Source: Pseudoclavibacter sp. RFBB5 (GTDB lineage: Bacteria > Actinomycetota > Actinomycetes > Actinomycetales > Microbacteriaceae). Taken from it: a stretch of 64,000 nt of DNA. The stretch is from NCBI RefSeq assembly GCF_002931555.1, contig NZ_PSTZ01000003.1, positions 124,001-188,000 of the forward strand, in the 5' to 3' direction. A program made the position numbers and the translations under genes. Shown one piece after another: positions 51,924 through 60,886 of this stretch. A model generated the notes under the pieces. It did no database searches, was not told the DNA's origin, and saw only the letters and a program-made list of their open reading frames with translations. Numbering within the stretch: position 1 is the stretch's first letter; each line of letters opens with the position of its first letter.

Positions 51924-52634
51924 ATGCGCGCCAGTGATCGGGTCTACGCGGTGCTCCGCGAGGAGATCCTCGCGGGCGCGCTCCCACCCGGCACCGTCCT
52001 GACCGAGGTGGAGCAGGGACGTCGCCTCGATGTCTCCCGCACGCCGGTCCGCGGCGCCTTCACTCGGCTTCTCGCCGACGGCTTGGTCCGCAGTCAGTCG
52101 CCCAGGGTCCTCGTCGTCTCCGAGATCAGCACCGAGCGGGTCGTGCAGCTCTACGAGCTCCGAGAAGCGCTCGAGACGCAGGCAGCGGCGCTCGCGGCCA
52201 TGCGCCGTGAAGCAACGCAGTTCGAGGCCATCCGCACCCGGCTGCTCGGTGCGCCGCAGCTGCTCGAGCTCGGTGACGCAGGTGTCATCGAGTACTTCGA
52301 GTTGGTGGATGCCCTCGACCGCGCCATCGACGAGGCGGCCGCCAGCGAGTACCTGAGCGTGGCGCTCGAGTCGTGCCGCCTCCACTCATCACGAGTACGC
52401 AGGCTCTCAAGCCATAATCCGGAACGACTCCGGGAAGCGGCGAGCGAGCATCTCGGCGTCGTCGACGCGATCCTCGCGAGGGATCCGCGCCTCGCGTCGC
52501 ACGCGACCCACTTCCACCTGCATCGCAGCCTCACGACCGCCCTCGCCTCACTGCAGGCGCATGGTCCGCCGCCGACCGCGCCGCACCCGACCCTGTCTCA
52601 GCCATCTCCTTCCGAAGGGATCCTCTCCACGTGA
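51924..52634 (+). CDS. GntR-family regulator of the 2-methylcitrate operon
   Basis: 236 residues. N-terminal winged HTH ([39 protein letters not shown]) and a C-terminal all-helical FCD ligand domain ([33 protein letters not shown]). RBS GAGGAGG. It is the first gene of the operon; its stop overlaps prpD by 4 nt. Likely senses a 2-methylcitrate-cycle metabolite and binds the paired sites upstream. Pro/Ser-rich C-terminal tail. Confidence 0.88.
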   Translation: MRASDRVYAVLREEILAGALPPGTVLTEVEQGRRLDVSRTPVRGAFTRLLADGLVRSQSPRVLVVSEISTERVVQLYELREALETQAAALAAMRREATQFEAIRTRLLGAPQLLELGDAGVIEYFELVDALDRAIDEAAASEYLSVALESCRLHSSRVRRLSSHNPERLREAASEHLGVVDAILARDPRLASHATHFHLHRSLTTALASLQAHGPPPTAPHPTLSQPSPSEGILST

Positions 52635-54166
52635 ACCTCCACGACGTCCGAGTCCACCGCAGCGACGAGAACCTCGAGCGCCACGACCAGCTGGCGTGGA
52701 AGATCGCCGAAGTCGCGGCCGACCCCGTCACCGTCCAGGCAGACGTGACCGACATGGTCATCAACCGGGTCATCGACAACGCCGCCGTCGCAGCAGCCTC
52801 CCTCACGCGCGCCCCGATCGTCGCGGCCCGTGACCAGGCGCTCGCGCACGGCGTCTCGCGGCACGGCGCCGGTTCGACGCTCTTCGGGCTCGAGGATGCG
52901 CAGCGCACGTCCCCGGAGTGGGCGGCCTGGGCGAACGGCGTCGCCGTGCGCGAGCTCGACTACCACGACACGTTCCTCGCCGCCGAGTACTCGCATCCGG
53001 GTGACAACATCCCGCCGATCCTCGCCGTCGCCCAGCACCTCGCGGGCCAGCGGGCGATCTCCGGCGAGCAGCTCGTGCGCGGCATCGCGACGGGCTACGA
53101 GATCCAGATCGACCTCGCCAAGGGCATCTGCCTCCACGAGCACAAGATCGACCACGTCGCTCACCTCGGCCCGTCGGCCGCGGCCGGCATCGGCACGCTC
53201 CTCGGCCTCGACACGGAGACGATCTTCCAGGCCGTCGGGCAGGCGCTCCACACGACCACGGCGACGAGGCAGTCGCGCAAGGGCGAGATCTCGACGTGGA
53301 AGGCGCACGCGCCGGCCTTCGCCGGGAAGATGGCCGTCGAGGCCGTCGACCGCGCGATGCGGGGCCAGACCAGCCCGACCCCCATCTACGAGGGCGAAGA
53401 CGGGGTCATCGCCTGGCTCCTCGGCGGCGTGGATGCGCGCTACCAGGTGCCGCTCCCCGCCGCGGGGGAGTCGAAGACCGCGATCCTCGACAGCTACACG
53501 AAGGAGCACTCGGCCGAGTACCAGGCGCAGGCCTGGATCGACCTCGCCCGCAAGCTCCACAACGAGCACCCGCAGCTCGCGACGGCTCCCGACCGGATCG
53601 AGCGCATCCTCATCCGCTCCTCCCACCACACGCACTTCGTGATCGGCTCCGGCGCGAACGACCCGCAGAAGTACGACCCGATGGCCAGCCGGGAGACGCT
53701 CGACCACTCCATCCCGTACATCTTCACGGTCGCGCTGCAGGACGGCGCCTGGCACCACGTCGGCTCCTACGCGCCCGAGCGCGCGGGGAGGCCGGACACG
53801 GTCGAGCTGTGGAAGCGCGTCGTGACCGAGGAGGACCCGGAGTGGACCCGCCGCTACCACTCGCTCGACATCGCCGAGAAGGCGTTCGGCGGCAGCGTCG
53901 AGATCACGCTCACCGACGGCACCGTCATCCGCGACGAGATCGCGGTCGCCGACGCGCACCCGCTCGGCGCGAGGCCGTTCGCGCGGGCCGAGTACGTCGA
54001 CAAGTTCCGCACCCTCGCGACCGGAGTCGTCGACGAGGGCGAGATCGAGCGGTTCCTCGACACCGCGCAGCGCCTCCCGGAGCTGGCACCCGGGGAGCTC
54101 GGCCAGCTCGGCTTCGTCGCCCTGCCCGGCACGATCGAGTACACCGAGGGTGGGGGGATCTTCTGA
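52631..54166 (+). CDS. prpD: 2-methylcitrate dehydratase
   Basis: 511 residues of the MmgE/PrpD family. GTG start inside the regulator's stop. Conserved blocks: [54 protein letters not shown], and the C-terminal [20 protein letters not shown]. Dehydrates 2-methylcitrate to 2-methyl-cis-aconitate without an Fe-S cluster. Overlaps prpB by one base (TGATG). Confidence 0.94.
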   Translation: MNLHDVRVHRSDENLERHDQLAWKIAEVAADPVTVQADVTDMVINRVIDNAAVAAASLTRAPIVAARDQALAHGVSRHGAGSTLFGLEDAQRTSPEWAAWANGVAVRELDYHDTFLAAEYSHPGDNIPPILAVAQHLAGQRAISGEQLVRGIATGYEIQIDLAKGICLHEHKIDHVAHLGPSAAAGIGTLLGLDTETIFQAVGQALHTTTATRQSRKGEISTWKAHAPAFAGKMAVEAVDRAMRGQTSPTPIYEGEDGVIAWLLGGVDARYQVPLPAAGESKTAILDSYTKEHSAEYQAQAWIDLARKLHNEHPQLATAPDRIERILIRSSHHTHFVIGSGANDPQKYDPMASRETLDHSIPYIFTVALQDGAWHHVGSYAPERAGRPDTVELWKRVVTEEDPEWTRRYHSLDIAEKAFGGSVEITLTDGTVIRDEIAVADAHPLGARPFARAEYVDKFRTLATGVVDEGEIERFLDTAQRLPELAPGELGQLGFVALPGTIEYTEGGGIF

Positions 54167-55080
54167 TGCTGTACGCCAAGACCAGCCCCGCCGACAAGCG
54201 TGCCGCGTTCCGCGCGAGCCTCGCGAGCGGCGATCTGCTTCGCTTCCCCGGCGCCTTCAACCCGCTCTCGGCCCGCCTCATCGAGCAGAAGGGCTTCGAG
54301 GGCGTCTACATCTCGGGCGCCGTGCTCTCCGCCGACCTCGGGCTGCCCGACATCGGCCTCACGACGCTCACCGAGGTGGCCGGTCGCGGCAAGCAGATCG
54401 CCCGCATGACGGAGCTGCCCGCCATCATCGACGCCGACACGGGCTTCGGCGAGCCCATGAACGTCGCGCGCACCGTGCAGGAGCTCGAGGATGCGGGGCT
54501 CGCCGGCATGCACATCGAAGACCAGGTCAACCCGAAGAGATGCGGACACCTCGACGGCAAGCAGGTGGTCGACGAGGAGACCGCGCTCAAGCGCATCAGA
54601 GCGGCGGTGGATGCGCGGCGCGACGACAACTTCCTCGTCATGGCACGCACCGACATCCGGGCCGTCGAGGGGCTCGACGCCTCCATCGACCGAGCCAAGA
54701 AGCTCGTCGATGCGGGCGCCGACGCCATCTTCCCCGAGGCCATGGCCTCGCTCGAGGAGTTCGAAGCCATGCGCGCCGCGGTGGACGTGCCGCTGCTCGC
54801 CAACATGACCGAGTTCGGCAAGAGCGAGCTCTTCACGGTGCAGCAGCTCGCCGACGTCGGCATGAACCTCGTCATCTGGCCCGTCTCGACCCTGCGCATC
54901 TCCATGGGCGCGACGGCGGGCGCGCTCGACGAGCTCATCAGCAACGGGACCCTCACCGGCAAGCTCGACGACATGCAGCACCGCTCGGAGCTGTATGACC
55001 TTGTCGACTACGAGGGGTATAACCACTTCGACAGCGGAGTATTCAATTTCAGCGTTCAGGAAAGGCCAGGTCAACGATGA
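54166..55080 (+). CDS. prpB: 2-methylisocitrate lyase
   Basis: 304 residues, PEP mutase/isocitrate lyase superfamily. Active-site loop with the catalytic Cys in KRCGHLDGK; metal-binding IIDADTGFGEP and MHIEDQVNPKRCGH. LRFPGAFNPLSARLIEQKGF is the N-terminal signature. Cleaves 2-methylisocitrate to pyruvate and succinate. Stop overlaps prpC by 4 nt. Confidence 0.95.
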   Translation: MLYAKTSPADKRAAFRASLASGDLLRFPGAFNPLSARLIEQKGFEGVYISGAVLSADLGLPDIGLTTLTEVAGRGKQIARMTELPAIIDADTGFGEPMNVARTVQELEDAGLAGMHIEDQVNPKRCGHLDGKQVVDEETALKRIRAAVDARRDDNFLVMARTDIRAVEGLDASIDRAKKLVDAGADAIFPEAMASLEEFEAMRAAVDVPLLANMTEFGKSELFTVQQLADVGMNLVIWPVSTLRISMGATAGALDELISNGTLTGKLDDMQHRSELYDLVDYEGYNHFDSGVFNFSVQERPGQR

Positions 55081-56192
55081 CTGAGCAGGAGATCTACAAG
55101 GGCCTCGCAGGGGTGCCCGTCGACTACAGCGCCATCTCGAAGGTCAATCCGGAGACGAACTCCCTGCTCTACCGCGGCTACCCGGTGCAGGAGCTCGCGG
55201 CGCAGAAGAGCTTCGAGGAGGTCGCCCTGCTGCTGTGGGGCGGCGAGCTGCCGAGCGAGGCCGAGCTCGCCGAGTTCGTGGCGCAGGAGCGGGCGGGTCG
55301 TGCGCTCGCGGACAACGTGCGTGCCGTGATCGACGCGCTGCCGACGTCGGCGCATCCCATGGACGTGGTGCGAACGGCCGTCAGCATCATCGGCGCCAAC
55401 GACCCGGATGCGGAGGACCCGTCGGCGGATGCGGAGCTCGCGAAGGCGAAGGCGCTGTTCGCCGCGCTGCCCGCGATCGTCGCGTACGACCAGCGGCGCA
55501 GGCACGGGCTGGAGCTCGTCGAACCGCGCGATGATCTCGACTACTCGCAGAACTTCCTCTGGATGACGTTCGGTGAGGAGGCCGCCCCCGAGGTCGTCGA
55601 CGCCTTCCGCGTCTCGATGGTGCTGTACGCCGAGCACTCGTTCAACGCCTCCACCTTCACCGCCCGCGTGATCACCTCCACGACGGCCGACCTCTACTCG
55701 GCGGTCGTCGGCGCCGTCGGCGCGCTCAAGGGTGCACTGCATGGCGGCGCGAACGAGGCCGTCATGCACACGTTCGACGAGATCGGCGAGGCCGCCAACG
55801 TCGAGGCGTGGCTCGACGACGCGCTCGCGAGCAAGAAGAAGATCATGGGCTTCGGGCACCGCGTCTACAAGAACGGCGACTCACGCGTGCCCACCATGCA
55901 CGCGGCGCTCGAGCGGCTGGTCGAGCACTACGACCGACGCGACCTGCTCGAGCTGGCCGAGGCCCTCGAGAAGAGCTTCGGCGAGCGGAAGGGCATCAAG
56001 CCCAACCTCGACTACCCGGCTGGCCCCGTCTACCACCTCATGGGGTTCGACACCCAGACCTTCACGCCGCTCTTCGCGGCGGCGCGCATCACGGGCTGGA
56101 CGGCTCACATCATGGAGCAGGCGGCGGCCAACTCGCTCATCCGCCCACTCGCGGTCTACAACGGCGTCGACGAGCGCCACCTCGACGGCTGA
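55077..56192 (+). CDS. prpC: 2-methylcitrate synthase
   Basis: 371 residues of the short citrate synthase family. LLYRGYPVQELAAQKSFEEV, catalytic His in LYAEHSFNASTFTARV, GALHGGANEAVM and the second His in MGFGHRVYKNGDSR, with the Asp in MGFDTQTFTPLFA. Condenses propionyl-CoA with oxaloacetate. Context next to prpD and prpB makes the methylcitrate role secure. A 64-bp palindrome follows 45 bp after the stop. Confidence 0.94.
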   Translation: MTEQEIYKGLAGVPVDYSAISKVNPETNSLLYRGYPVQELAAQKSFEEVALLLWGGELPSEAELAEFVAQERAGRALADNVRAVIDALPTSAHPMDVVRTAVSIIGANDPDAEDPSADAELAKAKALFAALPAIVAYDQRRRHGLELVEPRDDLDYSQNFLWMTFGEEAAPEVVDAFRVSMVLYAEHSFNASTFTARVITSTTADLYSAVVGAVGALKGALHGGANEAVMHTFDEIGEAANVEAWLDDALASKKKIMGFGHRVYKNGDSRVPTMHAALERLVEHYDRRDLLELAEALEKSFGERKGIKPNLDYPAGPVYHLMGFDTQTFTPLFAAARITGWTAHIMEQAAANSLIRPLAVYNGVDERHLDG

Positions 56193-56236
56193 CCCGCGGA
56201 TTGACCCGCGGGCTCGCCCGGGCCTCGCTCGACGAT

Positions 56237-56300
56237 TCGGGATGGGAATGTCGCTTCGTGCTGGGGAACTTCCCACAACGAAGTCATCTTTCCATCCCGA
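56237..56300. repeat. 64-bp palindromic intergenic element, copy 6
   Basis: TCGGGATGG / CCATCCCGA ends, centre GGGGAACTTCCC. Outside it, CTCGAC (56228-56233) and GTCGAG (56303-56308) extend the symmetry. Between the convergent prpC and ArsR genes. Confidence 0.9.
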
Positions 56301-56345
56301 GCGTCGAGGAGGCATTGGCTGGGGGAGCCGCGCGTGCGGCACCGC

Positions 56346-56684
56346 TCAGCGCGGACGGATGCTGGCCGACGTCTCGAGGAGCCTCGGCGCCTCGAGACGG
56401 TACAGCCCCCACGTGCCGCTGCGCTCATAGCTGAGGTACCCGCCGTCGACGAGGATCCGCAGGTGGTGCGAGGCGGTCGACTGCGCGCATCCGAGGGCGG
56501 CGACCAGCTCGGTCACCGTCGTCGGCCGGTCGGGGTTCGCCGCGACGAGCGAGAGGATGCGCAGCCTCGTCGGGTCGGCGAGGACCTGGAGTCCGTGAGC
56601 CAGCGCGTTGGCGCCCGCAGCGTCGAGCGGAGCCGCGGATGCGTCACCGGGCCACGCGAAGTCAGGAGTCGGAGTCACGACCAC
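56346..56684 (-). CDS. ArsR-family transcriptional regulator
   Basis: 112 residues. LQVLADPTRLRILSLVAANP, TTVTELVAALGCAQSTASHH and LRILVDGGYLSYERSG form the winged HTH. One cysteine in the recognition helix region (ALGCAQS), not the ELCVCDL metal motif, so metal sensing is uncertain. The GTG start overlaps the end of the MarR gene by about 23 nt, so the two are co-transcribed. Confidence 0.87.
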   Translation of the reverse strand: MVVTPTPDFAWPGDASAAPLDAAGANALAHGLQVLADPTRLRILSLVAANPDRPTTVTELVAALGCAQSTASHHLRILVDGGYLSYERSGTWGLYRLEAPRLLETSASIRPR

Positions 56685-57126
56685 GCCCGCCCACCTGCCC
56701 GAGGCGCAGCTTGGTGCACAGGTACTGAAGCGTGCGCAGCTCGTCGGGATCGAGCGCGCTCGTCATGCGGTCCTGGATGTTGCGCATGTGGGTGCGCGCC
56801 GCGCGTGTGAACTCGGCGCGGCCATCCGGGGTGATCTCGATGAGCGTGGAGCGCAGGTCGAGGCGGTCGTCGATCTTGACGAGGAGGCCGCGCTGCACAA
56901 GCCGGTCGACGAGCCTCGACACGGACGACTGTGTGATGAGCACGTTGCGGTTCAGGTCTCGCAGGCGGATGCGCCCCTGCGGTTCGCGGACGACGTTGAA
57001 GAGCACGTCGTACTCGTTCATCGACATCGAATTGCTCGCGAACTCGCCACGCAGCTCACGCATGATGGAGACCTGCGCACGAAACAGCGATTCCCAAGCC
57101 TCTACCGGGTTGCTTGTCGTCGGCAT
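56662..57126 (-). CDS. MarR-family transcriptional regulator
   Basis: 154 residues. NEYDVLFNVVREPQGRIRLR, LNRNVLITQSSVSRLVDRLV and the wing DDRLDLRSTLIEITPDGRAE are typical of MarR dimers; the flanking helices supply the dimer interface. A perfect 16-bp palindrome lies 40 bp upstream (57166-57181), a likely autoregulatory site. Downstream target beyond the ArsR gene unknown. Confidence 0.9.
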   Translation of the reverse strand: MPTTSNPVEAWESLFRAQVSIMRELRGEFASNSMSMNEYDVLFNVVREPQGRIRLRDLNRNVLITQSSVSRLVDRLVQRGLLVKIDDRLDLRSTLIEITPDGRAEFTRAARTHMRNIQDRMTSALDPDELRTLQYLCTKLRLGQVGGRGRDSDS

Positions 57127-57165
57127 CGGGCCTCCTGCTTCTTCGTCTCGGCAGCTTCCGTCGAG

Positions 57166-57181
57166 TGTACTGGCCAGTACA
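57166..57181. promoter_or_regulatory. Predicted MarR operator
   Basis: TGTACTGGCCAGTACA, a perfect 16-bp palindrome 40 bp upstream of the marR-like start, where it would overlap the promoter. Confidence 0.7.
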
Positions 57182-57269
57182 TTGCTCGGCGGAATCCGGC
57201 GCGACGATGGGGCAGGACTGCCCGTATCCGGGTGTTCCGATGCGGAGTAGCGACCGGTTCGGCGTGCGC

Positions 57270-57965
57270 TCAGAGACGGTCGGGTGACTGCGCGTTCGGG
57301 TACAGGACATCGACGTCGGCGTGGCGGTCGAAGCGGTACCCGGTTCCGCGCACCGTGCGCACGATGTCGCCATACGCGCCGAGCTTCGAGCGGAGGCGTC
57401 GGACGTGCACGTCGATGGTGCGCTCGTTTGGTCGTTCCTCGTCGCTGTCGCGCCAGAGGATGTCGATGATCTCCGTGCGGTCGACGGTACGGCCCTCGCG
57501 AAGCACGAGCGCCTGGAGGAGCTCGAATTCCTTGTAGGTGAGGCCGGCGTTCTCGCCTGAGACGCTCACGCGCTTGCGGGTCGTGTCGATCGTGACACCC
57601 TCGGCCGGGTCCGGCTGGTGGTCCTCCTCGACACCGCGCGCGGCGAGCGCCTGCGGGTCCTGGAGCGCGAGGCGGACGACTTCGACGTCGCGACCGCCCG
57701 CGCCCTTGGGGGCGAGCGCCACGGCGGCGTGCGTCTCAGCGTGCGGCGCGACCTCGGCCGTGACGCGCTTGAGCGCTTCGACGAGCTCGGTGAGCGTCGT
57801 TCCGTCGAGGGTGGCCTTGGCCTCGTCGAGGCCGACGTAGAGAACGAAACCGCGCGCTTCAGGCGCGGCGGGGACCGCCTGGACATAGGCGGGGCGGGGG
57901 GTTTCTGGGATCTGGGTCACGGCATTCAGGGTGCGGGGGCGGCGGAAGTCGGTTGCGAGAGACAT
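57270..57965 (-). CDS. Orphan winged-helix regulator (OmpR/PhoB-type DNA-binding domain, no receiver)
   Basis: 231 residues. The C-terminal 100 form an OmpR/PhoB effector domain: LTYKEFELLQALVLREGRTV, the loop WRDSDEERPNERTIDVHVRR and LRSKLGAYGDIVRTVRGTGY. The N-terminal half is not a receiver: it lacks the Asp/Lys phospho-acceptor pattern and reads as a small alpha/beta domain (FVLYVGLDEAKATLDGTTLT, ELVEALKRVTAEVAPHAETH, VALAPKGAGG) that I do not recognise. No histidine kinase is nearby. AAGGA precedes the ATG; a 380-bp gene-free region lies upstream. Confidence 0.85.
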   Translation of the reverse strand: MSLATDFRRPRTLNAVTQIPETPRPAYVQAVPAAPEARGFVLYVGLDEAKATLDGTTLTELVEALKRVTAEVAPHAETHAAVALAPKGAGGRDVEVVRLALQDPQALAARGVEEDHQPDPAEGVTIDTTRKRVSVSGENAGLTYKEFELLQALVLREGRTVDRTEIIDILWRDSDEERPNERTIDVHVRRLRSKLGAYGDIVRTVRGTGYRFDRHADVDVLYPNAQSPDRL

Positions 57966-58344
57966 TGGATGAAGTCCTTGGAGGTGATGATGCTCGAAGC
58001 GCCCGCGTGTCGGCGGGGCTGGTTCGCGACGGTTCGCGAACGATGCCGAGGGGCTGGAGCCTCGGCGGGATGCGACCGGGTGCAGAGAGCAGAGCGGTCA
58101 CGCTGGCCCAAGGGGCGCAGTGTTCCTTCTTCGAGAGCGAGCTTCACGGAGAAGGGGGCGAAGAATGCGGCGACTCGACGAGCAGAATTCGGAGTCAGCG
58201 ACACATTCGACAGGACATCGCGGTGCTGGGCATCATCATGCCAGCGGTTCCCGTCGCCGAAAAGGCGGTCAGGGTGCGCGATGGGTTCGTCATGCGGCCA
58301 GTATGTTTCTTCGTGACCGCGCATGTCAACAGGTGACGCGAAGT
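57966..58344. other. 380-bp intergenic region upstream of the orphan regulator
   Basis: Between two genes on the same strand (upp, then the regulator). A 130-codon open frame on the minus strand (58316 to 57926) crosses it, but its third-position GC is clearly lower than that of its neighbours and no family is recognisable; I do not call it. The GC content drops towards 58320. It may hold the upp 3' region and a long 5' leader of the regulator. Confidence 0.45.
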
Positions 58345-58980
58345 TTATTCCGCGACACCGTAGAGGCGGTCGCCAGCGTCGCCGAGGCCCGGGACGATGA
58401 AGCCGTCCTCGTTCAGGCCCTCGTCGAGCGCTCCGACGACGACGGTGACGTTCCGGCCGTCGAACGCCTCGCGCATCCGCTCGATGCCCTCCGGCGACGC
58501 GACGATGCAGATCGCCGTCACGTCGACCGCGCCTGCGTCGAACAGGAAGTCGATCGCGGCGACAAGTGAACCGCCGGTCGCGAGCATCGGGTCGAGCGCG
58601 AAGCACTGGCGGTTCGCGAGATTCTCGGGAAGTCGCTTCGCGTAGGTCTCCGGCTGCAGCGTCTCCTCGTTGCGACGCATCCCGAGGAAGCCGACCTCGA
58701 CGTTCGGGACGAGCTTGAGGAAGCCGTCGAGCATGCCGAGGCCAGCGCGGATGATCGGCACGACCAGCGGGACGGGATCGGTCATGCGGAGCCCCGTGGT
58801 CTTCGCGACGGGCGTCTGCAGTTCGTAGGACTCCGTGCGCACGTCACGGGTCGCCTCGTAGCTGAGCAGCGTCACCAACTCCTCGACAAGCGAGCGGAAC
58901 TGCTGCGACGAGGTCTTCTTGTCCCGCAGCACCGAGAGCTTGTGGGTGATGAGCGGGTGGTCGGCTACGTGCAGGCGCAT
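58345..58980 (-). CDS. upp: Uracil phosphoribosyltransferase
   Basis: 211 residues. [20 protein letters not shown] at the N-terminus, the PRPP loop [38 protein letters not shown] and the uracil-binding C-terminus [17 protein letters not shown]. Salvages uracil to UMP. ATG 7 nt after TACTCT (complement of 58988-58993), leaderless; divergent from tadA. Confidence 0.96.
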   Translation of the reverse strand: MRLHVADHPLITHKLSVLRDKKTSSQQFRSLVEELVTLLSYEATRDVRTESYELQTPVAKTTGLRMTDPVPLVVPIIRAGLGMLDGFLKLVPNVEVGFLGMRRNEETLQPETYAKRLPENLANRQCFALDPMLATGGSLVAAIDFLFDAGAVDVTAICIVASPEGIERMREAFDGRNVTVVVGALDEGLNEDGFIVPGLGDAGDRLYGVAE

Positions 58981-59062
58981 GAAATACAGAGTAACGAAGC
59001 CGGAGGCATCCCGGTGACATCCGCGCAGACCGGCGGCCGCCGGCGGTGGGAGGATGGGCGGC

Positions 59063-59524
59063 GTGTCACTTCACGTCGACGAGCGCCTGCACGAGCTCAT
59101 GGGAATCGCCCTTGGCGAGGCCGAACTGGCGCTCGCGAGCGAGGACGTGCCCATCGGGGCCGTCGTCACCGACGCATCCGGCGCCGTCATCGCGACGGCC
59201 CACAACGAGCGCGAGCTGACCGGCGACCCGACGGGTCACGCCGAGGTGCTCGCCCTGCGCCGCGCAGCTGTACGGCTCGGCACGTGGCGGCTCGACGGAT
59301 GCACGCTCGTCGTCACGCTCGAGCCGTGCGCCATGTGCGCGGGCGCGATCCTCTCCGCTCGCATCGGCACCCTCGTCTACGGTGCCTGGGACGACAAGGC
59401 GGGTGCCGTGGGGTCGCGCTATGACCTCGTGCGCGATCGACGGCTCCCAGAACGCGCCGTCGTCATCGCGGGAGTGCGCGAGGTGGAATGCGCGGCCCTC
59501 GTGCGGGGATTCTTCCGTGACTGA
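59063..59524 (+). CDS. tadA: tRNA-specific adenosine deaminase
   Basis: 153 residues from the GTG at 59063, 9 nt after GGGAGG (an ATG at 59054 has no room for that site). Zinc/catalytic motifs: [11 protein letters not shown] (H, E) and [15 protein letters not shown] (two Cys). [20 protein letters not shown] is the N-terminal family signature. Deaminates A34 to inosine in tRNA(Arg). Divergent from upp. Confidence 0.92.
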   Translation: MSLHVDERLHELMGIALGEAELALASEDVPIGAVVTDASGAVIATAHNERELTGDPTGHAEVLALRRAAVRLGTWRLDGCTLVVTLEPCAMCAGAILSARIGTLVYGAWDDKAGAVGSRYDLVRDRRLPERAVVIAGVREVECAALVRGFFRD

Positions 59525-59542
59525 CTCCCCGAGTGCTGTCGG

Positions 59543-59842
59543 CTAGTCGACGGAGCGGATGACGATCGACTCGGTGCTGACGTGCACGTTGTGGCGTTCC
59601 GTCACGTCCGGCTCCACGAAGATCGCCTCCGCGTGAGGCGCCGCCTCACGGACGAGGGCGCGCAGCTGGGCGAGGACGGGGGGAAGGTCGAGCACCTGGG
59701 GGAGGTTCAGCACGGAGACGCGCACGCCGACGAGCGTGACTCGGTCATCGACTTCCACGCTGCGCACCTGGAGCACTTCACCCACGTGCGGGTTTTCGAG
59801 CAGCAGTTCGCGGATGTGTGCGGCGAGTTCCGGATTCGGCAC
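59543..59842 (-). CDS. Stand-alone domain resembling the cytoplasmic tail of CDF cation transporters
   Basis: 99 residues from a GTG at 59842 with AAGGGGA upstream; TATGCT further up may be its -10. The pattern ENPHVGEVLQVRSVEVDDRV, a beta-strand GVRVSVLNLPQVLDLPP, a helix LAQLRALVREAAPHAEAI and FVEPDVTE follows the alpha-beta order of the CDF C-terminal dimerisation domain, but there is no membrane part. Resemblance is by eye only; alternatively a small unknown protein. Convergent with tadA, divergent from proC. Confidence 0.6.
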   Translation of the reverse strand: MPNPELAAHIRELLLENPHVGEVLQVRSVEVDDRVTLVGVRVSVLNLPQVLDLPPVLAQLRALVREAAPHAEAIFVEPDVTERHNVHVSTESIVIRSVD

Positions 59843-59956
59843 GAGTTCCCCTTCGACGGTGACGAGTAACGGCCAGCATACCGAGACCACCCTGACGGCT
59901 GTCAGAGCAGGTGCTGCATTCGAGCGTTGTCGGTGGTGCATCCGTACAATCCGGGT

Positions 59957-60796
59957 ATGACGGCACTGACATACGCGTTCCTCGGCGGCGGCAACATGAA
60001 CGGCGCGATCCTGCGCGGGCTGCTGGATGCGCCCCTCGGCGAGGGCGCGCGTGTCCACGTCACGACGAGGTCGGCGGCTTCGGCCGCCGCCGCTGAGCGC
60101 GACGATCGGGTCTCGACGACCGCGCTCGAGAACGACCCGCGGGCGAACCTGGCCGCAGTCGAGCGCGCGGACGTCGTCGTCCTGGGCGTCAAGCCCTATC
60201 TCATCGGGGAGCTCCTCGACGAGATCGCGTCCTCGCTCAAGCCGGATGCCGTGGTCATCTCCGTGGCGGCCGGTGTGCGCCTCGAGAGCCTGGCCGCCCG
60301 GCTGCCGGAGGGCTCCCAGATCGTCCGATCGATGCCGAACACGCCCGCGAGCATCGGACTCGGCGTGACGGGTCTCGCCGCCAACGCGTCGACCAGCGAG
60401 GAGTCGCTCGCCGTCGCGGTCGCGCTCTTCGAGAGCGTGGGACGCGTCGCCACCGTCGGCGAAGACCGCATCGACGCGCTCGCGGCTGTCTCGGGCTCTG
60501 GGCCCGCGCACGTCTTCCTGCTGATCGAGCAGTACCTCGAAGCGACGAAGCGCCTGGGCTTCGATGAAGACCTCGCCAAGGAGCTGGTGGTCGGAACGTT
60601 CGAGGGGGCCGTCGGCATGGTCGTCCGCGACCCGGACACCGAACCGGCCGAGCTGCGCCGGCGCGTGACCAGCCCCAACGGCACCACCGAGCGCTCCGTC
60701 GCCGAGCTGCAGGACGGCGACCTCGCGGGCCTCTTCGAGCGGGCGTTCGCCGCCAACCAGCGACGCTCGGCCGAGCTCGCCGCGGAGAACTCCTGA
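59957..60796 (+). CDS. proC: Pyrroline-5-carboxylate reductase
   Basis: 279 residues. NAD(P) motif AFLGGGNMNGAILRGLL, VVVLGVKPYLIGELL, VRSMPNTPASIGLGVTGLAA, and the C-terminal signature ALAAVSGSGPAHVFLLIEQY with VTSPNGTTERSVAEL. Last step of proline synthesis. ATG exactly 6 nt after TACAAT (59945-59950), one of the clearest leaderless promoters in the window. Confidence 0.95.
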   Translation: MTALTYAFLGGGNMNGAILRGLLDAPLGEGARVHVTTRSAASAAAAERDDRVSTTALENDPRANLAAVERADVVVLGVKPYLIGELLDEIASSLKPDAVVISVAAGVRLESLAARLPEGSQIVRSMPNTPASIGLGVTGLAANASTSEESLAVAVALFESVGRVATVGEDRIDALAAVSGSGPAHVFLLIEQYLEATKRLGFDEDLAKELVVGTFEGAVGMVVRDPDTEPAELRRRVTSPNGTTERSVAELQDGDLAGLFERAFAANQRRSAELAAENS

Positions 60797-60886
60797 GCGT
60801 CCCCACGCTTCTCCCGCACGGCGGCGGGCCGTGGGGCCAGGGATGCGTAGGCTTGATGACTTGAACGAACAGCGGGAGGGGCGGCC

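Noticed and set aside
57926-58316. 130-codon minus-strand frame upstream of the orphan winged-helix gene
   Set aside because: Third-position GC is lower than in neighbouring genes, it overlaps the regulator out of frame, and no domain is visible.
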